Assembly: GCF_003461955.1 (NCBI RefSeq)
Contig: NZ_QTYB01000011.1
Span: 16,613 to 80,612, forward strand
Reading direction: 5' to 3'
Length of the DNA stretch: 64,000 bases
Origin: Ruminococcus sp. AM36-2AA
GTDB taxonomy: Bacteria; Bacillota; Clostridia; Lachnospirales; Lachnospiraceae
Both the position numbers and the translations under genes were made by a program. Shown here one piece after another: positions 7,431 through 15,384 of this stretch. A model generated the notes under the pieces. That model had not been told where the DNA came from, made no database searches, and worked only from the letters and a program-made list of their open reading frames with translations. How positions within the stretch are numbered: position 1 is the first letter of the stretch; each line of letters begins with the position of its first letter.

Positions 7431-7534
7431 ATTGCATTATGCAATTTCATTTGTGCTGTCAGTATAGCGTGTTTATATTGCTTTGTCAAGCATTATGAAA
7501 TTTTTCTGCTTTTCTTAAAATTGCATATTGCAAT
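7431..7534. promoter_or_regulatory. Divergent control region with two 15-bp operators
   Basis: ATTGCATTATGCAAT (7431-7445) and ATTGCATATTGCAAT (7520-7534) are perfect dyads ATTGCA-N3-TGCAAT, 89 bp apart start to start. One abuts the xis gene and the other the regulator promoter. IME-2 has the same two sites (42993-43007, 43079-43093). They are likely targets of the HTH protein at 7588, possibly with looping. Confidence 0.7.
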
Positions 7535-7587
7535 ATATTTTGTTGCGTGGTATAGTAATGACATACCGAAAAAGGAGGCACATCAGC

Positions 7588-8217
7588 ATGAAAGATAAAG
7601 AACTACGCAAGCTGATTGGCAGCAGGGCAAAACAGCGCCGTCTGGAATTAAATCTGACACAGCCTTATGTCGCAGAGAAGATGGGAGTTACCGCTTCCAC
7701 AATCCTGCGTTATGAGAATGGTTCGATTGACAATACCAAAAAGATGGTACTGGAAGGTCTTTCGGAAGCACTTCATGTATCGATTGAATGGCTCAAAGGG
7801 GAAACCGATGAATATGAAACTGATATTACGGATAAGAAAGAATTGCAGATTCGTGATGCGATGGGCGACATTCTCAAACAGTTTCCTCTTGACCTCAATA
7901 AAACAGAAGACGCTTTTTCTAAAGACTTACTGCTGTTAATGTTAAAGCAATATGAACTGTTTCTGGATTCGTTTCAGTTCGCCTGTAAAAATTACAAAGG
8001 CAGTACCAAAGATGCGGACATTGCCAAAGTAATGGGATTTGAATCGAAAGATGAATATAATGAGATTATGTTTCTCAGGGAGATCACACATACTGTCAAC
8101 GCATTTAATGATATGGCAGATGTTGTAAGGCTCTATTCAAAGAAACCGGAAGCGGCAGAACAAAGGCTTGCAAATCTTTTATCCGAAGTTATGTATGACG
8201 ATTCTGAATCGGTATAG
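7588..8217 (+). CDS. Cro/CI-type HTH regulator of IME-1
   Basis: This 209-residue protein has an XRE helix-turn-helix at about residues 8-64 (R-R-L-E-L-N-L-T-Q then Y-E-N-G-S). An all-helical C-terminal domain of about 130 residues follows. ATG 7588 is preferred over the frame from 7528 because AAAGGAGG lies at the right distance and the IME-2 homolog (43146-43775) starts at the same residue. It is divergent from xis across two dyad operators, suggesting it sets the quiescent or active state of the element. No protease active site is visible, so the inducer is unknown. Confidence 0.85.
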   Translation: MKDKELRKLIGSRAKQRRLELNLTQPYVAEKMGVTASTILRYENGSIDNTKKMVLEGLSEALHVSIEWLKGETDEYETDITDKKELQIRDAMGDILKQFPLDLNKTEDAFSKDLLLLMLKQYELFLDSFQFACKNYKGSTKDADIAKVMGFESKDEYNEIMFLREITHTVNAFNDMADVVRLYSKKPEAAEQRLANLLSEVMYDDSESV

Positions 8218-8377
8218 TAAGATAATCGGAGTTATGATACAATGAGCGCAAGCGAGTCAAGCTGTTTACAGATTTGACGAGCGGCGAATTGGCTTATGGA
8301 CTTGTCCATAAGATGCCTACACGCAAGAAGCATTTCAGCAGTTCCGATTGTCTGATATCGAAAGGAGACATACGATT

Positions 8378-9673
8378 ATGGCAAAAGGATCTGTTAGAAA
8401 AAAAGGAAAAAAATGGTACTATCGTTTCTATGTAGAAGATGCAAGCGGTAAAATGGTTCAGAAAGAATACGCCGGAACCGAAAGTAAAAGTGAGACGGAA
8501 AAGCTTCTCCGCAAGGCACTGGAAGACTACGAAGATAAGAAGTTTGTTGCAAAGGCAGATAATCTTACCGTAGGGGAACTTCTGGATATGTGGGCAGAAG
8601 AAGAACTGAAAACTGGGACACTCAGCAACGGTACAGTGGAAAATTATCTTGGTGCAATCCGATGTATCAAAAAACACCCGATTGCAGACCGCAAACTGAA
8701 AACAGTTACTGCCGAACATTTACAGGCATTTCTTGATCTGCTTACATTCGGTGGTGAGTTTCCAGACGGGAAAGTAAAAAAGGGATACAGCAAAGATTAT
8801 ATCCATTCTTTTTCCGCAGTGTTACAGCAGTCATTCCGTTTTGCAGTATTTCCAAAACAGTTAATCAGTTTCAATCCGATGCAGTATATTAAGCTGAAAA
8901 AGCAGGCAGAGGAAGTTGACCTCTTTTCCGATGATGAAGTGGAAGAAGGTACACAGCCGATTTCACATGAGGATTATGAACGGCTTATCCAATATCTGGA
9001 AAAGAAAAATCCACCTGCTATTCTTCCGATTCAAATTGCGTATTATGCCGGGCTCCGTATCGGGGAAACCTGTGGTCTTACATGGCAGGACATTAACCTT
9101 GAGGAACAATGCCTGACCATAAAACGCAGTATCCGCTACGACGGCATGAAACACAAAAATATTATCGGACCAACGAAACGGAAAAAAGTAAGGATTGTTG
9201 ATTTTGGAGATACGCTGACTGAAATACTGAAAGCTGCCAGAAAAGAACAGCTCAAAAACCGGATGCAGTATGGCGAATTATATCACCGCAATTACTACAA
9301 AGAAGTGCATGTGAAAAACAGGGTATATTATGAATACTATCATCTTGACGGAACACAGGAAGTCCCGACAGATTACAAAGAAATCTCCTTTGTCTGCCTG
9401 CGACCAGATGGCTCTTTGGAACTGCCGAGTACACTCAGCATTGTATGCAGATCAGTGGCAAAGAAGCTGGAAGGATTTGAAGATTTCCATTTTCACCAGT
9501 TGCGTCACACTTATACCAGCAATCTGCTTTCCAATGGAGCTGCACCGAAAGATGTACAGGAACTGTTAGGACACTCTGATGTCAGTACCACAATGAATAT
9601 TTACGCTCACTCAACAAGAAAAGCAAAACGGGATTCCGCAAGACTTCTTGATAAAGTAGCGAGCAATGCTTAA
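8378..9673 (+). CDS. int: Tyrosine recombinase/integrase (Tn916 Int family), IME-1
   Basis: The protein has 431 residues. An N-terminal AP2-like arm-binding region (M-A-K-G-S-V-R-K-K-G-K-K-W-Y-Y) leads into a SAM-like core-binding domain and a C-terminal catalytic domain. Catalytic residues are visible: R in Y-A-G-L-R-I-G-E, the H-x-L-R-H box (F-H-Q-L-R-H-T-Y), the L-G-H-S motif and the nucleophile Y in N-I-Y-A-H-S-T. ATG 8378 follows AAAGGAGA. The gene lies at the right end next to attR, and the matching gene in IME-2 is at 43862-45157 (about 80% identical). It catalyses integration at, and excision from, the 11-bp core. Confidence 0.93.
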   Translation: MAKGSVRKKGKKWYYRFYVEDASGKMVQKEYAGTESKSETEKLLRKALEDYEDKKFVAKADNLTVGELLDMWAEEELKTGTLSNGTVENYLGAIRCIKKHPIADRKLKTVTAEHLQAFLDLLTFGGEFPDGKVKKGYSKDYIHSFSAVLQQSFRFAVFPKQLISFNPMQYIKLKKQAEEVDLFSDDEVEEGTQPISHEDYERLIQYLEKKNPPAILPIQIAYYAGLRIGETCGLTWQDINLEEQCLTIKRSIRYDGMKHKNIIGPTKRKKVRIVDFGDTLTEILKAARKEQLKNRMQYGELYHRNYYKEVHVKNRVYYEYYHLDGTQEVPTDYKEISFVCLRPDGSLELPSTLSIVCRSVAKKLEGFEDFHFHQLRHTYTSNLLSNGAAPKDVQELLGHSDVSTTMNIYAHSTRKAKRDSARLLDKVASNA

Positions 9674-9680
9674 CTAAAAA

Positions 9681-9730
9681 TTTCCCTTATTTCCCTTGCG
9701 GATTCCGCATAAGGGCAAAAATAAGGGAAA
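9681..9730 (+). repeat. Arm-type inverted repeats, right end of IME-1
   Basis: TTTCCCTTATTTCCCTT (9681-9697) faces aagggcaaaaataagggaaa (9711-9730). Between the arms is a short hairpin (gcgga/tccgc). It mirrors the left-end array at 1502-1578 and lies just after the integrase stop. Confidence 0.6.
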
Positions 9731-9802
9731 ATACATATCATTTCACTATTTAATGGGCTGAAAAGCCTGTAAAATAAGGAAAGTTCAGGAAATCTCTCCA
9801 CA

Positions 9803-9813
9803 AATTCCGATTT
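9803..9813 (+). repeat. attR core of IME-1
   Basis: Exact second copy of aaattccgatt (see 1395-1405). The flanking bases differ on both sides, which fixes the repeat length at 11 bp. Confidence 0.75.
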
Positions 9814-9972
9814 ATCTTTGCCTTATGTTATCATAATTCGGTTTAAATTGCTATAAATAGCCTTATCCCAATAATAGAAAACTCCAGAAATCATTAAGAT
9901 TCCGGGTGCCTTATGTTTGAACCTATTTACTTTTTAATTTATGTAACAAATAAAATTTTGATTGACCATTGG

Positions 9973-10176
9973 TTAATATGAATCAATCATCTGCATTAGC
10001 TTCTTATAAAATTCATTTCTATCGTTGTAAATTTTTTCCAATTCTTTTTCTGTAAACAGAGCATAGGCTCTATCTGGAACAGCTGTCAAGCCATCGCAGC
10101 TAAATGATATGCGCCGCCCACCTCTGAAAATTGCATTTTTCCAGTAATTTTTTCTAAAATATCTAATTATTCCCAT
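9973..10176 (-). CDS. Small unrecognised protein, copy 1 of a paralogous pair
   Basis: This 67-residue protein starts M-G-I-I-R-Y-F-R-K. Its mid-motif is F-R-G-G-R-R-I-S-F, and the C-terminal half is helical (L-F-T-E-K-E-L-E-K-I-Y). ATG 10176 is preferred over 10197 because AGAGGTGG lies 7 nt upstream. I do not recognise the family. It is tightly linked behind the gene at 10203-10682, and the same pair recurs at 33237-33693, at the other side of the molybdenum locus. The two copies are about 75% identical in protein. Confidence 0.55.
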   Translation of the reverse strand: MGIIRYFRKNYWKNAIFRGGRRISFSCDGLTAVPDRAYALFTEKELEKIYNDRNEFYKKLMQMIDSY

Positions 10177-10202
10177 GTAGTACCACCTCTTTCCCATATT
10201 TG

Positions 10203-10682
10203 TTATTGACGTTCTGGCAAGTAAAATACTTCTGTTCTTACCATATTATTATCAAAATCCATTTCTACATAATAATCTCGGACAAAATATGATCTCCAGT
10301 AATCTTGTAGTGAGTAGATATCCAGAGTTTTGAAATCGACAATGCACAGAGGGATAGCCTCTTTGCGTTCACTGTTTGATTTTCTGTATTCTAATGAAGC
10401 AGCTACTTTATTTAGGCAGTTCTGACATAAATGCTTTTCCAACATGTTGGTATCAACTTCATAATTTATCGGCAACGTCACATCTATGCTTGCCATACCA
10501 CGGCTTGGAGTTCCATCTGAAGAATAAGCTATTTCACCTGTATTCCCAGAGAGGAATGAAGTTGAAGCAGCACTTTCTATCTCATTTCCGTTTTCATCGT
10601 AATTTTTCAGTGGAAAATCAATCACATACCAGTCATTCAGCGATATCAATCCAATGGTGTCAAAATTTTTATTGTAGCTCAT
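10203..10682 (-). CDS. Unrecognised protein, probably 5'-truncated membrane-anchored gene
   Basis: From ATG 10682 the product is 159 residues, but the frame stays open upstream to about 10949. That upstream part encodes a clear membrane helix (S-I-L-A-V-I-I-V-I-S-I-I-I-A-Y-Y) and a C-Y-L-C pair. There is no ATG, GTG or TTG in that extension, and it begins immediately after the stop of an IS3 orfA fragment. I infer that the original N-terminus was removed by the insertion. The central region holds C-x2-C, and the C-terminus (S-L-Q-D-Y-W-R-S-Y-F-V-R-D) matches the fragment at 33467-33693. Function unknown. Confidence 0.5.
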   Translation of the reverse strand: MSYNKNFDTIGLISLNDWYVIDFPLKNYDENGNEIESAASTSFLSGNTGEIAYSSDGTPSRGMASIDVTLPINYEVDTNMLEKHLCQNCLNKVAASLEYRKSNSERKEAIPLCIVDFKTLDIYSLQDYWRSYFVRDYYVEMDFDNNMVRTEVFYLPERQ

Positions 10683-10949
10683 TAGGCTTTCTTCCGCATT
10701 TCCACATAGATAGCATTTTGATGTGTCTTCCAGGGATGAACGCAGAGCGTCAAAAGTTACATCAATGTCAGAATGGCGTTTTGCAGATACTGGTTGGGAA
10801 GATGCCTGCTCATGGGCAGAGGCATAATATGCGATGATTATGGAGATAACAATTATGACTGCCAGTATGGAAAGCCAGAAATAATCTATAATTCTTTGAT
10901 TGCAAGGTATTTTGTTGTATTGCGTGTCTTGGTCAGGTTCACCTCCTCT

Positions 10950-11195
10950 CTATTTCGTCGAGTTTTTTAAGAAATCAATCTCCATTTGTTGCTGCTGTGT
11001 TTGAGCTTTTAGTAGTCGGTTTTCAGCTTTCAACTTCTCAATATCTGATAATTGAGAAATCGCTTTGTTCTTACCTCGTCGATCATATAATCCTTCGATT
11101 CCTTTATCTTTATATTTTCTAACCCATGCATAAACTTGTCCATAGGAGCAACCATATTTATTCGCTGTAGAAGAATAATTACATCCCGTGTTCAA
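10950..11195 (-). pseudogene. IS3-family orfA fragment
   Basis: The 81-residue fragment has an HTH (K-Y-G-C-S-Y-G-Q-V-Y-A-W-V) and the leucine-zipper end typical of IS3/IS150 OrfA (L-K-A-E-N-R-L-L-K-A). The N-terminus lacks a normal start (the frame opens at a TTG) and no orfB follows, so it cannot be an active transposase. It directly precedes the truncated gene at 10203-10949. Confidence 0.7.
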
Positions 11196-11331
11196 GGCTT
11201 TGCGGTATTTTTTTGGATTTCAATGTGTCAAACTCCCGTGTTTATGAAAGTTGTGTTTTTCTTGGCAATATGTTACAATTACTCCATATAAATTTATAAC
11301 TTTTCTGGACAGAAAGTAAAAGGGGAACGTC

Positions 11332-12357
11332 ATGAAGTGTATTAAAACAACGGACGCGGTAGGACATGTACTGTGCCATGATATTACCAGAATTGTGAAG
11401 GATGTGGTAAAAGATACAGCCTTTCGTAAAGGACATATTGTACAGGAAGAAGATATTCCGGTTTTGCTATCTCTGGGAAAAGACCATCTTTATGTGTGGG
11501 AGAAGGATGAAAATACTTTGCATGAAAATGAAGCAGCGCAGATTCTGTGTGATGTGTGCATCAATGAGAATATGCATCCAACGGATGTAAAAGAAGGAAA
11601 AATTGAGTTGATTGCAGATTGTGACGGAGTATTTCAGGTGGATGTGCCGAGGCTGGATGCTATTAATGAGATCGATGAGATTATGATTGCCACCCGTCAT
11701 ACAAATTTCCCGGTAAAAAAAGGTGACCGTCTTTTAGGAACCCGTGTGATTCCGCTGGTGATTGCAAAAGAAAAAATGGATTTGGTGAAGAAAACAGCAG
11801 GAGAAAAACCGCTGGTATCGCTGGCACCTTATAAGAAACGGAAGGTAGGAATTGTAACCACCGGAAATGAAGTATTTTATGGAAGAATTAAGGATACTTT
11901 CACACCGGTAATCATCGAAAAAATGAAATCTTACGGTGCTGAAATTCACGGACATATTCTGTGCAATGATGATATGGAAAAAATCACTGCCGCTATTATG
12001 AAATTAAAAGAAGAAGGGGCAGATCTGATTGTCTGTACCGGTGGTATGAGCGTGGATCCAGATGATAAGACACCGGGCGCGATCAAAAATACAGGAGCGA
12101 GAATTGTATCTTATGGTGCTCCGGTACTTCCGGGAGCGATGTTCCTGTTATCCTATCTGGAAGATGGCACACCGGTAATGGGACTGCCGGGATGTGTGAT
12201 GTATGCAAAAGCCACCGTATTTGATCTTGTTCTGCCACGTATTATCGCAGGTATAGAAGTGACAAAAAAAGATCTGGCACATATGGGAAATGGCGGATTC
12301 TGTCTTGGTTGCAAAGAATGTCATTATCCGAACTGCAGCTTTGGAAAGGGCGTATAA
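11332..12357 (+). CDS. MoeA-like molybdopterin-binding protein with C-terminal Cys cluster
   Basis: The protein has 341 residues and contains a MoCF/MoeA-type molybdopterin-binding domain at about residues 165-305. The usual T-T-G-G-V-S-V-G reads C-T-G-G-M-S-V-D-P-D-D here, followed by the conserved L-P-G-A and G-L-P-G-C motifs. The C-terminus ends in C-x2-C-x2-C-x5-C (C-L-G-C-K-E-C-H-Y-P-N-C), which could bind a metal. ATG 11332 follows AAAGGGGA. It is the first gene of the forward cofactor cluster. A role in molybdate or cofactor handling for the locus enzyme is likely; the exact step is not known. Confidence 0.8.
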   Translation: MKCIKTTDAVGHVLCHDITRIVKDVVKDTAFRKGHIVQEEDIPVLLSLGKDHLYVWEKDENTLHENEAAQILCDVCINENMHPTDVKEGKIELIADCDGVFQVDVPRLDAINEIDEIMIATRHTNFPVKKGDRLLGTRVIPLVIAKEKMDLVKKTAGEKPLVSLAPYKKRKVGIVTTGNEVFYGRIKDTFTPVIIEKMKSYGAEIHGHILCNDDMEKITAAIMKLKEEGADLIVCTGGMSVDPDDKTPGAIKNTGARIVSYGAPVLPGAMFLLSYLEDGTPVMGLPGCVMYAKATVFDLVLPRIIAGIEVTKKDLAHMGNGGFCLGCKECHYPNCSFGKGV

Positions 12358-12379
12358 GAGCAGGACAGGAGGAATAAGC

Positions 12380-13414
12380 ATGGAAAAGCTTACGGTAGAG
12401 TAGGCACTGGAAGCACTGCTGGAACATACAAAAGTAATAGAGGAAACGGAAACTGTACCACTTTTGCAGGCATGTGGAAGAGTGTTGGCAAAGGATATGA
12501 TTGCAGGATTTGATAACCCGCCGTTTGACAGATCAACTGTGGATGGTTATGCCTGCAAAGCGGAGGATATAACGGATGCATCAGAAAGTCATCCGGTACA
12601 GTTGACGGTATTGGAAGAGATTGATGCGGGGCAGTATTCCAGAGTCACAGTGGAAAAGGGGCAGGCGGTTCGGATTATGACAGGCGCAGCTATTCCGAAA
12701 GGCTGTGACTGCTGTGTCCGTCAGGAGGATACAGATTATGGAGAAGAGACTGTCAGAATCTTCCGTCCGACCGGACAGTGGCAGAATTACTGTTATCAGG
12801 GAGAGAATTTTAAAAATGGAACGGTTCTTTTGAAAAAGGGTGACAAAATCGGATTTATTGAAGCAGGTATACTGGCCAGTATGGGAGTCATAAAAGTGAA
12901 GGTTTATCGTCGGGTAAGAGTAGCTGTTCTGACTACCGGAGATGAAGTAATGGCACCCGGAAAAAGATTGATTCCGGGGAAGATTTATGATTGTAATCAG
13001 GGACTTCTGGCGGCTCGCATGAAAGAATTTGGTGCAGAACTGGTGGAAGTGGCAGCCATAGAGGATCGCCCGCAGGCTATGACAGCAGCAGGCGAAGTCA
13101 TGGCTCTGGACTGGGAAATTACATTGCAGTGTGATACCACAGGAAAAGAAGACGCCAGCAGTGTAGGAGTGCGAAGTCACTTTATACATCCGGTACTACC
13201 GGAAGCAGATGGCACAACGAAAAACGTATTTCCATGTAAAGTGGAAAGAGTGATTGAGGACGTGTTTTCGTATATCTTGATCGTATCTACGAAAGAAGAA
13301 GCCAGGATTCGCGTAGATGTGACGAAAGAACAATGGCAGCAGTACCAAAAGCATATTTCTGGAAATAAGATATGGATTGGGATAGATGAAAAAGATGTGA
13401 TGTTATTAAAATAA
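12380..13414 (+). pseudogene. moeA: moeA remnant: amber codon 8 and deletion fusion to a ModC-like tail
   Basis: AGGAGGAATAAGC precedes ATG 12380, which opens M-E-K-L-T-V-E and then meets TAG at 12401-12403. The frame continues without further stops to 13414. Up to about 13075 it reads as MoeA domains I, II and the start of III (F-D-R-S-T-V-D-G-Y-A, G-A-A-I-P-K-G). The T-T-G-G-V-S-V-G molybdopterin site is then missing. The last ~105 residues instead resemble the C-terminal TOBE end of a molybdate ABC transporter ATPase (V-G-V-R-S-H-F-I, V-E-R-V-I-E-D-V-F, ending D-V-M-L-L-K). A deletion joining moeA to modC explains this. MoeA inserts Mo into molybdopterin; this product would not. Confidence 0.8.
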
Positions 13415-13416
13415 AT

Positions 13417-13468
13417 GAAAGAATCACCGTATCAAGGTTGAGGTAATCTATGATACGGTGATTCTTTC
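13417..13468. terminator. Strong hairpin between convergent genes
   Basis: The 18-bp arms gaaagaatcaccgtatca (13417-13434) and its exact complement (13451-13468) pair perfectly. A T-rich stretch follows on the minus strand, so it best serves fdhD, and it also closes the moeA side. Confidence 0.8.
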
Positions 13469-13531
13469 GTGAAAAATGCGAAAAAGCTTTCAATATCCAG
13501 TTCCGGTGGTTTAATATGCGGTTGTCAAACA

Positions 13532-14230
13532 TTATTTCGTAAATACTTTCATTCGATCCCTTCTGGCTGCACAGATCAGGGTCAGGTGATATTTTTTTGC
13601 AAGATCAATTGCTTCAGAAGTAGGAGAAGCCTTGCTGGAGAGAATTGGAATCCCTGCATGGATGACCTTTAAAGTCATATCAGTAGGTATTCTGCCGCTG
13701 GAATATACCATACATTGATGCAGGTCAATATTGTGCCGCAGAGCGTAGCCGATCACTTTATCCAAAGCATTGTGCCGTCCGATATCTTCGCAGGAAAACA
13801 GAATGTGATCTTTTTGAGCGAGAATGCAGCTATGTGTGGCAAAGGTAATGCCATGGAGAGGAGAACCATCCGCAAAGGCATCCGCCATATGAAAGATCCA
13901 TTCTGGTTTCCAGAAAATCGGTGTAAGTGACTGCGGCTCTTTGGATGTAACAAAGTAATCATTTAAAATATGATTGCCGGTACAGCAGGTAGGAGTTACT
14001 TCTACAAAGGCATCCGATGAGGATTGTGTGCTGTGTGCCGAATTTTTTAAATAGACTTTTGCACGTTTTCCATATTCACAGATATAGATATGATCTACAT
14101 CTTCGGAAGACGTGATGATTTGTTCTGTCAGCAATCTTCCAAGAACCAGTTCAGTCAGATGCTGGGGCAGGCAAACAAGTTTCATAGTCAGATGATCATT
14201 TATATAGACATCCATCATATGTTCGTTCAA
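13532..14230 (-). CDS. fdhD: FdhD-type sulfurtransferase for molybdenum cofactor
   Basis: The product has 232 residues from TTG 14230. FdhD proteins relay sulfur to the Mo cofactor of certain Mo enzymes. Family landmarks seen are L-V-L-G-R-L-L-T-E, T-P-T-C-C-T-G-N (the loop that usually carries the catalytic Cys pair), D-I-G-R-H-N-A-L-D-K and S-S-G-R-I-P-T-D-M. The frame also stays open upstream to 14311 and reads T-K-T-Y-Q-Y-I-G-R-N-G-E, as in normal FdhD N-termini, yet contains no ATG, GTG or TTG besides 14230. The original start may be lost. It is convergent with the moeA remnant and divergent from the MOSC gene. Confidence 0.8.
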   Translation of the reverse strand: MNEHMMDVYINDHLTMKLVCLPQHLTELVLGRLLTEQIITSSEDVDHIYICEYGKRAKVYLKNSAHSTQSSSDAFVEVTPTCCTGNHILNDYFVTSKEPQSLTPIFWKPEWIFHMADAFADGSPLHGITFATHSCILAQKDHILFSCEDIGRHNALDKVIGYALRHNIDLHQCMVYSSGRIPTDMTLKVIHAGIPILSSKASPTSEAIDLAKKYHLTLICAARRDRMKVFTK

Positions 14231-14378
14231 TACTTCTTCTTGTTCCGTACGGGATTCTCCATTTCTTCCGATATATTGATATGTTTTTGTCTCTAGCAGA
14301 GACAGATTTTGTTATTGTTCGTTAATATACATAATTTCTCCAATTGAAAAAACAATTCTTTTATCATGTTTACTATGT

Positions 14379-14400
14379 GTTATACTAGATTTAGTATAAC
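14379..14400. promoter_or_regulatory. Palindrome in the MOSC/moa promoter region
   Basis: GTTATACTA (14379-14387) and TAGTATAAC (14392-14400) form a perfect 9-bp dyad with a 4-bp gap, 53 bp before the MOSC start. Each arm contains a TATACT-like box, so a bound repressor would block transcription of the moa cluster. The regulator is unknown. Confidence 0.5.
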
Positions 14401-14452
14401 AGACATCTCTTTATTTCGAAAGAGTGAATTGAGGGATGAAGGAGGAAATAAA

Positions 14453-14908
14453 ATGGGAAAGATTATGGCGGTAAATATCAGTGAGAAGAAAGGTACACAG
14501 AAAAAGAATGTACATAGTGCCAGACTGATGGAAGAATTTGGAATCGAGAAGGACGCCCATGCCGGCAAGTGGCATCGCCAGGTGAGTCTTCTTTCTTATG
14601 AAAAAATAGAAGAATTCAAGGCAAAGGGAGCACCGATCGAAGACGGAGCATTTGGAGAAAACCTGATTGTAAGTGGATACGATCTGAAGGCATTGCCGGT
14701 TGGTACCAGACTTCGCAGCGGAGAGGTATTATTAGAAGTGACACAGATCGGGAAAAAATGTCATAGTGGATGTGAGATTTATAAAATTATGGGTGACTGT
14801 ATTATGCCAAGAGAAGGTATCTTTACCAGAGTACTTCATGGTGGCGTATTGACAGAAGGCGATGAAATTGTGATAGAGAAGGCAGCAGGTGAGGCAGATG
14901 GAGAATAA
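14453..14908 (+). CDS. MOSC domain protein
   Basis: The 151-residue product covers the C-terminal beta-barrel MOSC fold found in Mo cofactor sulfurases. Visible residues include [10 protein letters not shown], the G-A-F-G-E-N-L motif, and the Cys pair in [12 protein letters not shown] 14453 follows GGAGGAAATAAA. It starts the moa operon and overlaps the next gene (moaC start 14898). In related Clostridia this domain is often fused to or next to MogA/MoaB; handling of the sulfur or metal ligand of the cofactor is the expected role. Confidence 0.85.
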   Translation: MGKIMAVNISEKKGTQKKNVHSARLMEEFGIEKDAHAGKWHRQVSLLSYEKIEEFKAKGAPIEDGAFGENLIVSGYDLKALPVGTRLRSGEVLLEVTQIGKKCHSGCEIYKIMGDCIMPREGIFTRVLHGGVLTEGDEIVIEKAAGEADGE

Positions 14909-15383
14909 GCTGAATCATTTTGATCAGAAGGGTAACGCTGTTATGGTGGATGTGTCCGGAAAGATACCGACATCCAGAACAGCAGTAGCAAAAGGCAAGA
15001 TTTGTGTCTGTCAGGCTGTGATGGATGCAGTGAAACAGGGGAATGTGAAAATAGGAGATGTACTTGGAGTAGCAAGAGTGGCTGGCATTATGGCGGTAAA
15101 ACAGACATCTCATCTGATTCCGATGTGTCATCCGCTGATGATTTAGAAGTGTTCGGTAGATTTTGAACTGGATGAAGAAAATCTTGAAATTACGGCAATC
15201 TGTACAGCCAAAATGGAAGGTCAGACCGGTGTGGAGATGGAGGCGCTTACTGGTGTGAATGTGGCACTTTTGACAATTTATGACATGTGTAAGGCAATTG
15301 ACAAGTCCATGGAGCTGACGGACATTCATCTGGTAGAAAAAAGCGGAGGAAAAAGCGGGTTATATCGAAACCCGAAAGAATAG
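14898..15383 (+). pseudogene. moaC: moaC interrupted by an in-frame amber codon
   Basis: MoaC (cyclic pyranopterin monophosphate synthase) acts with MoaA in the first step of the pathway. The 162-codon frame aligns end to end with the family: M-V-D-V-S, C-H-P-L-M in the middle, then [15 protein letters not shown] and the end K-S-G-G-K-S-G. Codon 83 (15144-15146) is TAG, immediately after H-P-L-M-I. Nothing else in the frame is damaged. The conserved second half, with the active-site Lys region and K-S-G-G-K, would be lost without readthrough. It overlaps the MOSC gene by 11 bp. Confidence 0.88.
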
Positions 15384-15384
15384 T

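Larger units (their letters stand above)
1395..9813 (+). mobile_element. IME-1: integrative mobilizable element with MATE efflux cargo
   Basis: The element is 8.4 kb. It is bounded by the identical 11-mer aaattccgatt at 1395-1405 and 9803-9813. It encodes a DUF6061-like protein, a MATE pump with its MarR repressor, three overlapping mob genes, an oriT, a DUF3847-like protein, a small RNA, an excisionase, a HTH regulator and a tyrosine integrase at the right end. It has a relaxase but no type IV secretion genes or coupling protein, so it should be mobilizable only with help from another conjugative element. The same backbone in the same order occurs at 33694-45293. Confidence 0.85.

Noticed and set aside
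1502..9730. Repeated TTTCCCTT words considered as a CRISPR-like array
   Set aside because: Only two direct and two inverted words occur per end, spacing is irregular and no cas genes are present. They fit integrase arm sites.
12380..15383. TAG reassigned as a sense codon (for example pyrrolysine) in the cofactor genes
   Set aside because: Several intact genes here end in TAG at the family-expected place (for example 17524, 28377, 28911), no pyl genes are present, and neither site is where a special residue is known. Mutation is simpler.
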